Source of the DNA: Epithemia pelagica
Taxonomy: Eukaryota > Bacillariophyta > Bacillariophyceae > Surirellales > Surirellaceae
Reading direction: 5' to 3'
Assembly (NCBI GenBank): GCA_946965045.2
Contig: OX337241.1
Coordinates: 372,001 to 436,000 of the forward strand
DNA length: 64,000 nt
In this document: in pieces, positions 1 to 11,975 of the stretch
Layout of the letters: each line of letters opens with the position of its first letter
Numbering within the stretch: position 1 is the stretch's first letter
Position numbers and translations under genes: made by a program
Notes under the pieces: model-generated
The model's input: only the letters and a program-made list of their open reading frames with translations
What the model was told of the DNA's origin: nothing
The model's database searches: none

Positions 1-3000
1 AAATGGACCCGCATTATCGCTCATACCTTTCGGGTCTATCGACAATTGCGACGTCGCGTCTTGCAACAAACACCGGCCTCGCATCATCATAATTCGCAAT
101 CGGCGTCCACACGACGGTCCACAGCATCAGCACGGTCTACCACAACCACCACCAATCCAACCTCTCCGTCCACCACGTCTCCATCCACCAACAATAACAG
201 TGGGGAACGTTCACCACAACCAGCTTTGGCCAGCAGCACTGCTTCTTCTTCGGCTCGTCGCAGTACTACTAGTACTACGAGTGGTGGTGGTCCGAGTCAC
301 CACCACAAAAAACCTCGTCGACTCAAACGTCCCATTACCGAAATGACCATGACACGCGAATTTCTCTTGGCGGGGAAATTACATCGAGCCATTACCTTTG
401 GCCTCGATGTACCATCCTTATTGTTTGCCGATGCTTCGGGACGTGAATGTGGCATTTTGGATCCGAATAGTAGTAATAGCCAACAAGATTCCACGGCAGC
501 GGCCCGCCCACCAACTACCAGCACCATGACACCGGATCAAGTCTTGGAACACCGATTGTTTCAAACACCACTCTTGCGAGAATGTGAATTGGATTACAAT
601 CGGGTCTTGGCCCATCGCATGATTCGGGCCTTGGCCAGTCGGACCGATTCGGCATCGCCCGTCCTCAGTGCCCTCTTGACCGAACTCTTTGCCTCGACCG
701 TACTCACTTCCACCATGAGTTTGTTTGGACCCGATACCCTCAATGGATGGATTTTGCAAGCATTGGCGACCGATAGTACTACTGCGAGTAACAGTACTAA
801 TTCGACCAAGGACAATGCCAAATCCGACGCAACCACCACCACCGACAAGACAAGCAAACCCACCACTGCCAAAGGGACTGCAACAGCAGGACCTCGAAAA
901 TCCCAATCCACGTCGGCCTTGACGACGGCAAGTCCACGAAAACATTCCTTGACTACTCACAACAAAGGAATGGGACACTCCCTGTCTGCCGTCCAAGAAG
1001 AAACAGTCTTGGACGAAACTACCGACGACGACAAGATTCATGACAATGCACGATACACGTCGCATGCATCCTCTCTGGCCCTGTCCTCGTCGTCGTCCTT
1101 TCCCGATTCCATGGATACCACTGTGGAAGATCATGGAAATGACGATGATGTGACGGATCCCATTTTGATTGCCTTGCGTCAATCCTTGTTGGAAATGCGG
1201 AATTATATGGATTTTGATCAATTGCGGGCTCGGTCTCTTTCACCCCGATCCTCCTCTTCCTTATTGCATACGACGACTGAAGGAATTGTGGATACGGTCG
1301 AATGGGACGATCCCGATTGTCGTGCGGCCGTACTGAAATTGGTCTTGGTGTTGGAAGCCACCCTGTGTCATGGACGAGCCAACAACAAGAACAAGAACAA
1401 AAAGGCAGCTGTGACACGACCCGTTCGCACGCATTCGGAAGACATGGCGTACAACAACAATGGTGACGAGGATGATCCTCTGGATCCTCAGAATAACAAT
1501 ATCAGCAGCAACAGCAATCACAGTACAGAGTTTGCCAAGGAAAGAGACGAATCAGGACGAGAAGAGGAGGATGAGGATGACGACCATGACGACACTCACA
1601 GAAGTGAAGAGCAGGACATGAACAGGACCAGATCGTTAACCACCGACAGTCAGATAGACGATTCCTTGGCTGATGACCCTGCAATGTTGGCGACAGAATA
1701 CAGAGAGGAGGTGGAAGCCTCTGTAACATTGCCGCAACTATTAATGGAGATGACGGGAGATATTGATGCCTTTGAAGAACGTGTTGCCTCGGAAAATTCG
1801 GTCCTTATGGCACAGGAATCGGTGGCCGAAGGATACTACTCGACCAAGCAGGGCAATGAGGAGGATGGCGATGACGACCATGAGCTTCACCATCATGTGT
1901 TGCCACCCACGGAACAATCCACGCTCCGTACCTTGATTGCCGCATGGCTTCATACGGGGCAAATCCATCGTATCATGACGCTGATTGTACAGGCCCATGC
2001 GACCATTTTGGCTCCCTATTATCACAAATCGGCCTTTTTGCGATCGCTGTCGAAAACCTCCCGTCTAGTACGACATCTACAAGTCTTGGATCAGGTGGAT
2101 GTCTTGGTTGATACCATGGAGGTGCTGGCGAGTCGTCAATGGGATATCCCCATCCATCATGTAAGGAAAAAGAAAGCACCGAAAAAGATTCCTCCACCGG
2201 TGATAATGAGTAGTATGACAACCACTACCAGTGTGAGCACACATGAGGATACCGATGACGAAGCCACACTTGTCACTACAGATTCCACACGCACCATCAA
2301 CGTTAGCGATCATGGCGACTCCATCATCTCTTCATCCCATACCTTAGAAGCCCAGGCGCAGCAGCAGGCGCAGTCTACCAGCGCATCCATGCAAGCCTCG
2401 CAACTTCTTTTGTCGTCCGCAACCGTTCCTCGTCATTTTGATTATCACCGAAACGAAGCCTTTGCAGCCAGTCTGCGCTCTGAGCGGGAACGGCGAATGC
2501 AGTCGTGGTATGCCTATTCCAATATGGACCTGCACAAATCTCCGTCCATGGAAGACGAGTTATCGTCCATGTTTGTGAGTCGAACGACGCGGAACGAAGC
2601 CGAAACACAACGACACAAGGAATTGCACCAAATTGCCCGCATCTTTTACAACGGCACCAACCTTATTTCGATTCGGGATGCGGCGCGGAGAAAGAATGCG
2701 CCACCCCTCACGATACCAATGTCGCCGATGGACAACGCCAACAATAATACACAAGAAACATCATCACCGGAGCAACAGTCACAGACACCAACTGATCCAG
2801 TACAAGATCGTGCCGAGGAGTCTTCTATACAAGCACAACAAGCTTCATCGGAGGAGGAAGATTTGGTGTGGGTATCACTCTTGACCGTAGAGACAGTTTG
2901 CGGTCGAAGGCGTATTGAAGTTCCCGATGACGATTCTTCCTTTCTGTTGCGTGCACAACCACGACCCCTGCATGCGGTGGGTGTTCATCGTGATCAACGC

Positions 3001-5310
3001 AATCACGACCAAAGCTTCAAATGTTTTGCGGCTTCCTACGAAGAACCTGCATTGGGGTCCGATCACTATGCTGGTGGACGGTATATTCGAATGTGTTTAG
3101 TACGCTATTATCCCATTGATCGTACAGCCGCCATTTTCCCCCCACAACAGCAAGATGTAAGGAATAAACTGGATCAGCGGAAAATCGGCAATGTCAACAC
3201 TGTTCCAGAGTTAATCACGCTTGATGTGTCGTCCCCGGCATCCAATCGTCCACAACCAGCACCTGTTCTCTCCTCCGACTTCCTTCGTGAACGGCATATA
3301 TGCCATCGTTGGATTCCGCGAGGAACATCTCGGACACATTCCATGCTTGCCAGTAATGTAATGGAACCCTCGGATTTTACAGCACAACCCAGAACTGGCA
3401 AAGCTATCGACTTTGTTTACCGTATGTCCCTTTACGAGAAACCAATGATTGAATTGAGAAACAAAAAGTTTACGGTTAATGATTCCTTGGCGGCTCGCAA
3501 CACCCATCGCGCGGATGCAAGCTCTATGGAAATAAGTGACGCAACGCTAAGTGCAGCATTGTATGTTTTGGGTGAGTCAACGACAAGCCTGGCTGTAGAA
3601 GAAGGGGGTTCTACTTTGGGCAGCAATGTCCAAATGGGCGAAGATGGATATCCAATCATATGGATGAAATTCAACAGGCAAACACGCGACAGCCAAATTG
3701 AAGTGAAGCCTTATCGCCTCTCTTTTGTTCGGGCGGCCCTGTTGGTCACGGAGGCCCGTCAAGAGGCTCAACTGCAGTCGCTAATTGCCTGCGTCAAAAT
3801 AGGCTCCGCAAAAAACGCCACCAAAGCATTGACCGATGCACGTCTCAAGCCATCTTTAAGGTTATTGTACCATGCCAGTCATAAGAGTCGAGAGAAACAA
3901 TCGCTTTTGCTTCGCGATCTCAAGTTGGGTATTAACCATGTGGATCGTGAACAACTACGCCGAAATGGTCTTCTGAATCCCCGATACCCTACTCAGATTC
4001 AAGATCTTTCAGTGTATGTAGAGGATGCTCTCTTCGCAGAAGACGTTCACGATGCTAATCTTTTTGGGACGACAGGAACGGTCTACAAGATCAAATGCAA
4101 AGCTGTCATCGAACTTATTCACGACGATAATGATCCAGTGGACCAGGAGTGTTATGGCAAACATACTGGATCATTCTCAGAAGAATGGGTCGTCTACCGA
4201 TCATTCAAAGAGTTCCAAACCCTCCACAGGCACCTCAAAGCCATGGTGTCCTCATCGGAATCCTCTGGAAATGCTGTTACTCGGTTGAGTGCTTCCATTC
4301 ATGGGGCCACGAACCCATCATCCATACCGAAACGACATCGTGGTGCTCTTGTTCCTTCACTCTCTCAAGCATCCAAGATTGGGACACTTGGTCTCACGAA
4401 AAAATCCATGCAAAAGCGTAAAGAACATCTTGAAGGTTACCTCAGTTATCTCTTTGCTCCCAACCATCTTTTAAATCGATGTCCCGAATTGCTGTTGTTT
4501 GTGGGTGCGTTTTATCCTCTTCCTCCAGCCGTGAAACTGGATGTGTGCGTCACAGGATTGCCTGACCCGCTCGGTCGAACACGAATGAAGAGGAAAATCA
4601 TTGAGGAAGAAAAACCTGTGATCACTGAACCAAGCTTAGAAGTTGTGTTGGGAGCTACAGGTCTAGGGACCAAACTCAGTAATAGCGATGATGCCGAAGG
4701 GATAGGCGAAGAGAAGGTGGAAACAAAGGTTCGAAAGCCCCGCAGAAAGACAGTTATCTATATGATTCCAGCTATTCGACACAAGATTGATAAAGTGCCT
4801 CTTTCCCAAGTACGGAACCGTATCTTTGAGCTATTCCGTTATCAGTTTGGATTTGACAATGCCTCTTTTATGCGCAACAGAATGCTGGCTGGTCTAAAGA
4901 CGGCTAGTTTCGCTGTTACCAGCGCATCGGACTTTCGCCGTCTACTTTATACGTGGCACACCACGAATCTGAGTACGTCGGCAGTGGCAGGATGGATTGA
5001 CTTCGGTTTGGATCTCATTTGGCCGAATGGAGTATTCTTTCAGGCAGCCCCACCTCTTACACCTGAGCAGCTGGTCGACCAAGCGAAAAAATCAAAACAG
5101 GCATTGCACCAAGCATTCCCAGATGCGGTGCGTGCTCTTCTCGGGCAAGAACTGACTCGAGATGGCCTCAACATTGTCCATGAAATGCTTCAAAACAGGC
5201 TTGTGGTAAAAAGTATGGCATATATGCTATTCGACCTGCTGTGGCTGGAAGTATTTCCAGAGATTGGGGATGTTCTTCAGGGAGGAGCAGCGCTAGATAT
5301 TGACAAGTAA
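1..5310 (+). CDS. Sorting nexin with PXA, PX and Nexin_C domains, 5' end outside the window
   Basis: A single open frame enters at base 1 and stops at TAA 5308-5310, so the N-terminus lies upstream. The first residues (HTFRVYRQLRRR) look like the middle of a PXA domain, which resumes after a Ser/Thr-rich insertion and ends around REFLLAGKLHRAITFG and PLLRECELDYNRVLAHRMIR (roughly residues 100-250). A long acidic, low-complexity middle follows. A PX domain lies near residues 1325-1490 (basic RxxxEFxxLHRHLK core, then LVPSL and a KRKEHLEGYL helix). A Nexin_C domain lies near 1590-1740 (PLSQVRNRIFELFRYQFGF...). This PXA/PX/Nexin_C layout matches the SNX13/14/19/25 and Mdm1 family, which binds phosphoinositides and works at endosome or ER contact sites. 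An RGS domain, common in that family, is not recognisable. The stop is 91 bp from the stop of the convergent PAS gene. Confidence 0.85.
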   Translation, partial: KWTRIIAHTFRVYRQLRRRVLQQTPASHHHNSQSASTRRSTASARSTTTTTNPTSPSTTSPSTNNNSGERSPQPALASSTASSSARRSTTSTTSGGGPSHHHKKPRRLKRPITEMTMTREFLLAGKLHRAITFGLDVPSLLFADASGRECGILDPNSSNSQQDSTAAARPPTTSTMTPDQVLEHRLFQTPLLRECELDYNRVLAHRMIRALASRTDSASPVLSALLTELFASTVLTSTMSLFGPDTLNGWILQALATDSTTASNSTNSTKDNAKSDATTTTDKTSKPTTAKGTATAGPRKSQSTSALTTASPRKHSLTTHNKGMGHSLSAVQEETVLDETTDDDKIHDNARYTSHASSLALSSSSSFPDSMDTTVEDHGNDDDVTDPILIALRQSLLEMRNYMDFDQLRARSLSPRSSSSLLHTTTEGIVDTVEWDDPDCRAAVLKLVLVLEATLCHGRANNKNKNKKAAVTRPVRTHSEDMAYNNNGDEDDPLDPQNNNISSNSNHSTEFAKERDESGREEEDEDDDHDDTHRSEEQDMNRTRSLTTDSQIDDSLADDPAMLATEYREEVEASVTLPQLLMEMTGDIDAFEERVASENSVLMAQESVAEGYYSTKQGNEEDGDDDHELHHHVLPPTEQSTLRTLIAAWLHTGQIHRIMTLIVQAHATILAPYYHKSAFLRSLSKTSRLVRHLQVLDQVDVLVDTMEVLASRQWDIPIHHVRKKKAPKKIPPPVIMSSMTTTTSVSTHEDTDDEATLVTTDSTRTINVSDHGDSIISSSHTLEAQAQQQAQSTSASMQASQLLLSSATVPRHFDYHRNEAFAASLRSERERRMQSWYAYSNMDLHKSPSMEDELSSMFVSRTTRNEAETQRHKELHQIARIFYNGTNLISIRDAARRKNAPPLTIPMSPMDNANNNTQETSSPEQQSQTPTDPVQDRAEESSIQAQQASSEEEDLVWVSLLTVETVCGRRRIEVPDDDSSFLLRAQPRPLHAVGVHRDQRNHDQSFKCFAASYEEPALGSDHYAGGRYIRMCLVRYYPIDRTAAIFPPQQQDVRNKLDQRKIGNVNTVPELITLDVSSPASNRPQPAPVLSSDFLRERHICHRWIPRGTSRTHSMLASNVMEPSDFTAQPRTGKAIDFVYRMSLYEKPMIELRNKKFTVNDSLAARNTHRADASSMEISDATLSAALYVLGESTTSLAVEEGGSTLGSNVQMGEDGYPIIWMKFNRQTRDSQIEVKPYRLSFVRAALLVTEARQEAQLQSLIACVKIGSAKNATKALTDARLKPSLRLLYHASHKSREKQSLLLRDLKLGINHVDREQLRRNGLLNPRYPTQIQDLSVYVEDALFAEDVHDANLFGTTGTVYKIKCKAVIELIHDDNDPVDQECYGKHTGSFSEEWVVYRSFKEFQTLHRHLKAMVSSSESSGNAVTRLSASIHGATNPSSIPKRHRGALVPSLSQASKIGTLGLTKKSMQKRKEHLEGYLSYLFAPNHLLNRCPELLLFVGAFYPLPPAVKLDVCVTGLPDPLGRTRMKRKIIEEEKPVITEPSLEVVLGATGLGTKLSNSDDAEGIGEEKVETKVRKPRRKTVIYMIPAIRHKIDKVPLSQVRNRIFELFRYQFGFDNASFMRNRMLAGLKTASFAVTSASDFRRLLYTWHTTNLSTSAVAGWIDFGLDLIWPNGVFFQAAPPLTPEQLVDQAKKSKQALHQAFPDAVRALLGQELTRDGLNIVHEMLQNRLVVKSMAYMLFDLLWLEVFPEIGDVLQGGAALDIDK

Positions 5311-5401
5311 AGTAACTAACTCGGTTTCGATTCTGCTTCCAAAGCGTCTGACTCATTGGTCGTTGGTCGGAACCCCAAAATTTTCAAGACGAGTTCAGCA
5401 T

Positions 5402-8400
5402 CTAGCCAACCGCAGACACTGGTTCATGGGGTGTCGACTCTGAACCAGCCTCATCTTCTGGCTCTCTGATCATCTCCACTGCCACAGTTGATTCACCATG
5501 GCGAGACTCAGTTCCTAACGTCACCTTGCGCTGATGACGTAGCTCTTGCTTGCTCAAATTAAGGAGCTGTGCCTCAACGGAAGTGGACTGGGATGAAAGA
5601 GACTCAAGACTTCCGACTGCTTGTAAGTTTCGGTTATCCTCTTCCAGCTGTATCACATAGTGTGTAACGACTTGTCGTTGCTCTTTGCCACTGCTCCCAA
5701 CCATGTTCCTGCGGTTGCCCAATGCATCAGATAATGAAGTCGAAGCTGGTAGTTTCCGTCGTTTGGCTGAAAATTCTTTGTCATCGTGCTCTTTTACCCC
5801 CGGCCTTGCAACTCCCGTCCCCACATGCAGCTCGCTCGCCAACTTCCGTCGCTTCTGATCGTGGTCATCATCTTCAATGGGATGAGGATGGAATAATGAA
5901 GACTGTTCAGAAACGATAGGTGCAATTGAGGCATGGCAGGCAATTGCCTGTTTTGGTGTACTTGCCCCACTCGAGAGACTTTGGTCTCGTGTTCCTCGAA
6001 CACTAGTACGGCGATCGACGGCAGCAGTGTTGGCATGGACACTTATCATACCACTAGCCGATGATGATGTCCCCCCGACCGGTGGCCCTTCTTTGTGAAA
6101 TGCGACACTTTTCCCAACCAACTGCCGATTCTTGGACACAACATGAACCAGATGAAGCCGACCAAAGCCACTAGCTGCAACCAGACGTTCAAGGGTGCTC
6201 TGATTCCGTGAATAGTGCCGTCTTCCTCTACTTGTCATGTCTGTCGTTGGTCTTCCTCTCCCATCTACTGAGGCAAAGGATGGGCTCGAATACACAGTAT
6301 TTTGATTCGAGACACTAGCTTGTGGATTTCCTGAGGCCGAGGACGAGTGTTCACCGTCTGCTCTGCTCACCTGTCGATCGAACATTGCAGCGTCGTTCGG
6401 AAGCGACAACACATGCCGAATGGGCTTGCCCGTGACTTTGTGGGCATCGATCCCAGTAAGTCGTGTGAATGCAGCATTTGAGTGGACAATCAAAAATGGG
6501 TATGTCGATTGAATCACAACTCTGTTTTCGAGGAATGGTGATTGAGATCAAGTGAGTAACTCTTCACGATTCACAACTACGTGAACAAAAAAACACAGAA
6601 CCAACCACATACCTTGGAATCTTGCTAAACTGAAGAACTTGGTCAAACGAAATTGGCTTGCCTGGTCGAAAGAGATTTTCTGGTTTTCGATCACTAGATT
6701 CGGACGACTCCATATATTGTTGAGCCTCATACTCTCTTCGCATTTCGATACGTTTCCGCTTCTTGTCCTGCAGTTTTCGTTCGCGTTCAGCTTCAATGTT
6801 TTCCTTGCGGGCAAGTGATGACGAAGCAGCAGCAGGGGCAACAGCAGCGTTTGGCCCAGGTGTTGGTGGCTCCTTTTTGTGGTGGTGGTGGTGGTTATCA
6901 ACACCCTGATGGTGGTGGGGATGATGATGAGACGGATCACGTGCCTTTGCCACCAATGCACCAGAATGTATCTTGGTATCCGACTGGTCCGAACCGGCTT
7001 CCGTGTTTCCCCCTTTGGCTTCCCCTCCGGCAGGAATCTGCTCTTCACTGGCACTGCCGCCCTTTCCTTCTTCGCTACTCCCTGCCTTTCCTCCCTCTTC
7101 GCTACTCCCCACCTTGCCCCCTTCTTCACTTGCACTTCCCTTGTTGAATTCATTGCCACTTCCAGAACTGCCTTGGCCACTTCCACTTCCACTTCCTGTA
7201 TTACCTGCACTGCCCGACGATGCGGCGCTGGGTCCTGTACTATCGGTTCGATTGCTGGAGGATATATCAGTCACAATTCTTGGTGGGACAGCCTCTCGGT
7301 GATTGTGGTGGTGAAGATGATGGTGGTGATGGGGGAGATGGTGATGATGAAAGGCTGCACCCGGTGGTGGTGGGGGTGCCGCCGAGGAAGACGAGGCCGA
7401 ACTTTCGGGACTATCGTCGCATTCTTTGCGTTTGGCCGGAGCAGCACTCAAGGAAGCTGCTGTGGCCACAGCACTTTGGTCTTGTCCTTTGGGCTTTTGG
7501 TCCATGGCAGAACTGGAGGAGTCTTCTTCTTCTCCATCGTCCGCGTTGGGAGTCTGCTTCTTTTCTTGGATTCGTACACGGCGTTCCCCTCCGGCAGCCG
7601 TCGTCGTCGTATTAGCTGCCGTGGTTTGTGGCTCGCCATTTGCTTCTTGGTCCCCCTTTTGACTGGCCTTGGCCAAGTGCTTTCGCTTGGTTCGTGCTAG
7701 AACCACCATGGAAGAAGAGTCCGACTTGTTGGTATCTTCGTCGTCGTCATTGTCATCCTTTTGGGTAGTACGTCTCTTTCCGTGTGCCACAGGTAGTGCC
7801 TCGCCATGGGGTTGAGCCATGGTAGTACCGCTGCTTGTCGTTGTGGCTGCTGCACTTGTGGGTGGTGGTGGTGGAGGTCGTTTTTGGCCTCCTTCACCCG
7901 ATGAGGAACCACTTTGTTGACTGGAATGAGTGGTGGTAAAAAACGACGTGAAACCCTCCGACGTTGAGTCTTGTTGTTGTTGTTGCGACGAAGGAGGAGG
8001 GGGTAGTTTTGGTTCGACCGCTGTGGTGGCGTCGGCCATGACTGCATCCGACGAGGTGGCGGTCCCATGGGAATCTGGTTCTTGCAATGGTTGCTGCTCT
8101 TGTGGCTGTTGCTGCTGTTGTTGCATCATTTGTTGTTGTTGTTGTTGATTGGCCAACAAATGATTGGACAAGAGAACGCCATGGTATAGAAAAAATGGCC
8201 GTACCATCTAAACAAAATTCACACCAACAATAAAAAACAAAACAGTAGAGGCCAAACAGTAAGAGACAAATTCCTTTTGGACTGGCACACACACACGCAC
8301 AATTCTGCTCGAATCCACAAACCTACCTCCATGAGCTGAATATAACTATTGACAGTCGGTGTCTCGGTAGCGTCTCCGGCAAGCTTGCTTTCCCCCTTTG

Positions 8401-9727
8401 CGATGCTCTCTCCGGAACCCGTTGCTTGGCCATTGCCCTCTGCCGCAGCAGCGGAGGAGGAGGTTGTGGTCGGTGGTGGTGGGGGAAGAGGAATGGGGAA
8501 CAAGGAATTTTCAGTATTGGGTAGTACCGATACCGAACTGAGATCAATGCGTGGATCCATGGGATTGCCGACGCGAATCCCATTGAATTGTGGCAACCAA
8601 GACGCCGGGATTGGTGGCAATGGCAGCTGTGAGGATGCTGTTGCAGCGGTGGTGGTGGCCCCCAAGGGATTGGGTGTTTCCGTAGTAGTACCGCCCATGG
8701 TGGTTTTGCCAAAAAAGCTGGCATTTTCCAGCTCCAGTTGGGCACGAGCTTTCCAAATGGCTTCAATATCCAAAATATCGGGAGATTTGAGTGGCAACGT
8801 GGGCAATCCGGCCAGCGAGGAGGACACCATGCCCGTTTGCGATGCCCTTCGACTTTGCAAAATCTGTTCCAAATCACGTTCCGCTTCATCCATGGTCATG
8901 GCTGTATCGTCCATCAGGGCATGACTCTCTTTGCGTCGTCGCGAAGATGCTGCCGCAGCAAGGGCACCATGCGAAGACGACTTTGTCATGCCTGTCGTGG
9001 AGGAGGATATGGTAGCTGTCCTTCCAGTACGTGCTTGGTCTCCTGCAGTCGTAGTGTTGTGGCTGTTGTTGTTGCCTTGTTTGGTGTGGCTGCTGCCCTT
9101 GGTGGGATCCTCATCTTCGGGATCATGAATGTCCAATTGATTCATGAGGAGAAGGGGATTGTTGTTGTTGTTGGTAGTGGTTGGACCGGTAGTACTATTG
9201 CCAGTGCCCTTGTTTTTGTTGGCACTTTCATCCGACGATTGATCCGAGGCGGAACAATCGGCACTGTATCCACCCGTTCCACTGCTGCTAGAATGACCCT
9301 TATTGTCACCACTCCGTGATGACGAAGCTGCCGAATCCGAGGAGGAGGCTTCCTTGGCATCTTCCTCGTCGTCTTCTTCCGAACCCGAAGCCGCAGCCGC
9401 AGTGTTGCTGTTGTTGTTGTTGGCTGCTGCTGCTGCCGTGGATGGACCCGAAATTGTTGGTTCTTCTTCGTTGTGTGCCGGCTGTTGTTGTTGTTGTGGT
9501 TGCGGCTCTCTTGTTTCGTGGGGCAGTGGTTGGAATGGATCAAGTGGTGACAAAGGATTTCCTCCTCCAGTGGTTTCTCCCATTGTACTAGGAGTGTCCT
9601 CCTCCATTTGCATTGGAGCCATGGACACTTGCTCGTTCTTGTGGTTGTGGTTGCAGCCCGCCTCCTCCTTGGATGAGTCTTCCCCCATTATTGCATGGTC
9701 CTCCTCCAGGACGGAATTGTTATTCAT
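5402..9727 (-). CDS. Large PAS-domain protein, probable transcriptional regulator (three exons)
   Basis: Three exons join in phase: 9727-8327, 8207-6613 and 6521-5402. The introns are 119 nt (donor GTAGGT) and 91 nt (donor GTATGT), and the product is 1371 aa. The second join creates a clean PAS start (IPR-VVIQSTYPFLIVHSNAAFTRLTG, residue about 1000), which strongly supports the model. The PAS fold seems to resume about 90 residues later (LHLVHVVSKNRQLVG...) after a Ser-rich insertion. Ahead of it is a highly charged helix (AERERKLQDKKRKRIEMRRE), which could be a coiled coil or a degenerate basic region; I see no convincing bZIP or bHLH signature. The rest is acidic, Ser/Gln/His-rich low complexity, as in diatom regulators. 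No flavin-binding Cys motif is seen, so it is not an aureochrome. Ligand and DNA targets are unknown. Confidence 0.8.
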
Positions 9728-11975
9728 TGTTGTTGTTTTGTTGCTTGTAGTGTGTCAGAGTAGTATTAGTTGTTGTACCAATCATTGGTTGCACACATTT
9801 GTCTCGTTGTTTCAGTTGTTGTGTGATGGCATACGATTGTTGTGGCTTTTTCTATTTTCTTGAAGATTGGAACGATAGACAATATTCTTGCAGCAGCGCG
9901 GACTTTTTTAATTGGATGACAAGGACGACAACGAGAACGAATCGTCCGAGACTTTGCCACTACGTGAGGGGGATCGAAAAGTGCGTGCCTCGAAAGCACG
10001 GTGTGCGTACGAATTTTGTGGCAAATCCGAATGGAAAGAAGAACCAAATTCCTTAAATGGAATGAATATGATGCATTCTTTTGTTCCTCTTGTGAAATGA
10101 CGTCAATGTACGTCATAAATTATAGTTAACAAAACGGCTGGATCTCGACGTTCATCACTCTGTGTCACAATAAGTGAAACGGGGTGCGACAGAAAGCTCT
10201 AACACAGTACCGCCCAGGGACCAATGCTCTCTCGAACCCGGTTTGGAAAACCCGAACCACACAGAGAGTCTGTGAGGATGATGGCCTCATCGAACATCAC
10301 GGATCAAACGCCGCCATGAGAACCATTCTATCTCTCTCTATTGCTCATACTACCCTTAAATAGACAAATTCGAATACTCCATTTCGCTCTTGGCACTAGC
10401 TACTAGAGGGAACCCAAGGACACACGAGCCGGAAATCCGTGTGTGGTTTCCTCCATTCTCACATACTTGAAATCAAAGAAGGACGGCAACTACTCTAGAG
10501 AGCTGGGAGACCATGCATCACACACAGTGTTGGAGAACCACATACTACCTCGAGACACTGTGTGGACTTGGAAAACAAAAAGGGTGATAACTCTTTGGTC
10601 ATGACCGTTTCTACTCTCTAGAGTGTTGGTGCACCCTCGTTCTGGAGTTTTGTGGATCGGCGTGCCTCTCTCATTGTCTCTTCTTCTTCTTCTTCTTCTT
10701 CTCTCCTCATTGCGTCGCAACCGCAAAATCAACGGCCCAAACTCAATTCCCACATATCCAAAGATGGCGCCATGTTTGCTTCAGTGGTTCCAAACAACCC
10801 ATGTAGACTCTCTCTCTCTCTCTCTCTCAGACTGGGCCACCTTTTTTTCTTGGAAACCAAGTTTGACGTGGTCTGTAGGAGGTTATTCGGCCTTGGTTCA
10901 TAGGACACATTGCAGTATAATCCCAACTGTCGAGAGTTCGGGTGGCCTATTGTGTTGCAGCCGTTTTCTGCGGTCCAAGGAAAGGTCGTGATTGATTCGA
11001 GCAGCAAAAATGACCTTGGTTCCAGACTGTGCCACTTCACACTCGACTACTACCTACTTTGGTGGGGAACAATCGTTTTGTGCCGAAACGTCTGGTTATG
11101 TACTATCGAGGTTTCAAAGCGCCGGATAACTATAAAGCACCAATATGTGACTTGCAGCTCTCTTTTTCGTGGAGCACTAGGTGTCGATGGGAGAGCCAAT
11201 GGCAAAGAACAGACAAGAGCTCCTGGATGACATGGATCACCCCGTTAGTTGGTTCCGAATCAGTGCAACAAGAAGAGCGGAAAAGAGACAATATAGCATA
11301 AAGTGACATGGATCCCTGTTGGGTTTGTAGTTGGGAAGGCAGTGATTGCGGGGGTACCTTTGCTCGTCCGTCATCCGAAAGGAAAAAATTGCCTCGTATT
11401 TTTCCCCAAAGCGCCAGCCGTGTCAAAGCGCCAGCATGCCTTTGATCGTTCGAAATTTACGCGCCTGTCATGCCGGTCACGCCTTGTATTCCTTGCATGA
11501 ATCGTCTCCTTTTTCGTGCAATACCACAAAAGACAACCATTGGCAATGGGCACACCAAAAACCAAAAGAAAACCATCCAGCGTAACGAAAGACCACAATC
11601 ACAACTTTATGGTCAAAACAATCCACCAAGATCACACAAGGTGGCATGCATCAATGGAAGGATGACAACATGACAATCAACCACTGCAATGCAGAAGCGG
11701 AGAAGGTTTGGACGATGAAGCCAAATGAAGGACAGCTTCATCCTGTGACTTTGGGTGGTCGGGATTGGAAAATTCATTCCCGGTCCTTGGGGACATTAGG
11801 GGGGAAGAATGCGAATCCAACGGTCATAGTCATTTACCCATTACCTCTGTACTTGGAAGGCGGATCCAAGCTACGTAGTTTCTAAGCTTAGTCTTTTGTT
11901 TGAATTGGAACTTGCTTTCGTTACGACACGAATAAGTGATTGTTTTGTGACAATCCAGATTGGACAGATTGGACA
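9728..11975. other. Non-coding stretch upstream of the PAS gene
   Basis: About 2.2 kb with only short, poor-quality frames. It holds a TGACGTCA site (listed separately), a CTT-repeat around 10680-10702 and a CT-repeat around 10807-10828. No tRNA or other RNA gene was recognised by eye. It should contain the divergent promoters of the PAS gene (-) and the small gene at 11976 (+). Confidence 0.5.
10098..10115. promoter_or_regulatory. Paired CRE-like sites (TGACGTCA and TACGTCA)
   Basis: A palindromic TGACGTCA at 10098-10105 is followed 3 bp later by TACGTCA at 10109-10115, about 370 bp upstream of the PAS gene ATG. TGACGT/ACGTCA elements act as CO2/cAMP-responsive elements in diatom carbonic anhydrase promoters and are bound by bZIP factors. 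Assignment to this promoter is inferred from position only. Confidence 0.35.

Noticed and set aside
6879-7700. A 273-codon plus-strand frame rich in Val, Met and Cys
   Set aside because: It is the shadow of Ser/His-rich low-complexity coding sequence in the PAS gene on the minus strand.
5402-9727. Aureochrome or bZIP-PAS identity for the PAS gene
   Set aside because: The PAS domain lacks the flavin Cys motif and the preceding charged helix does not show the bZIP basic-region Asn/Arg pattern.
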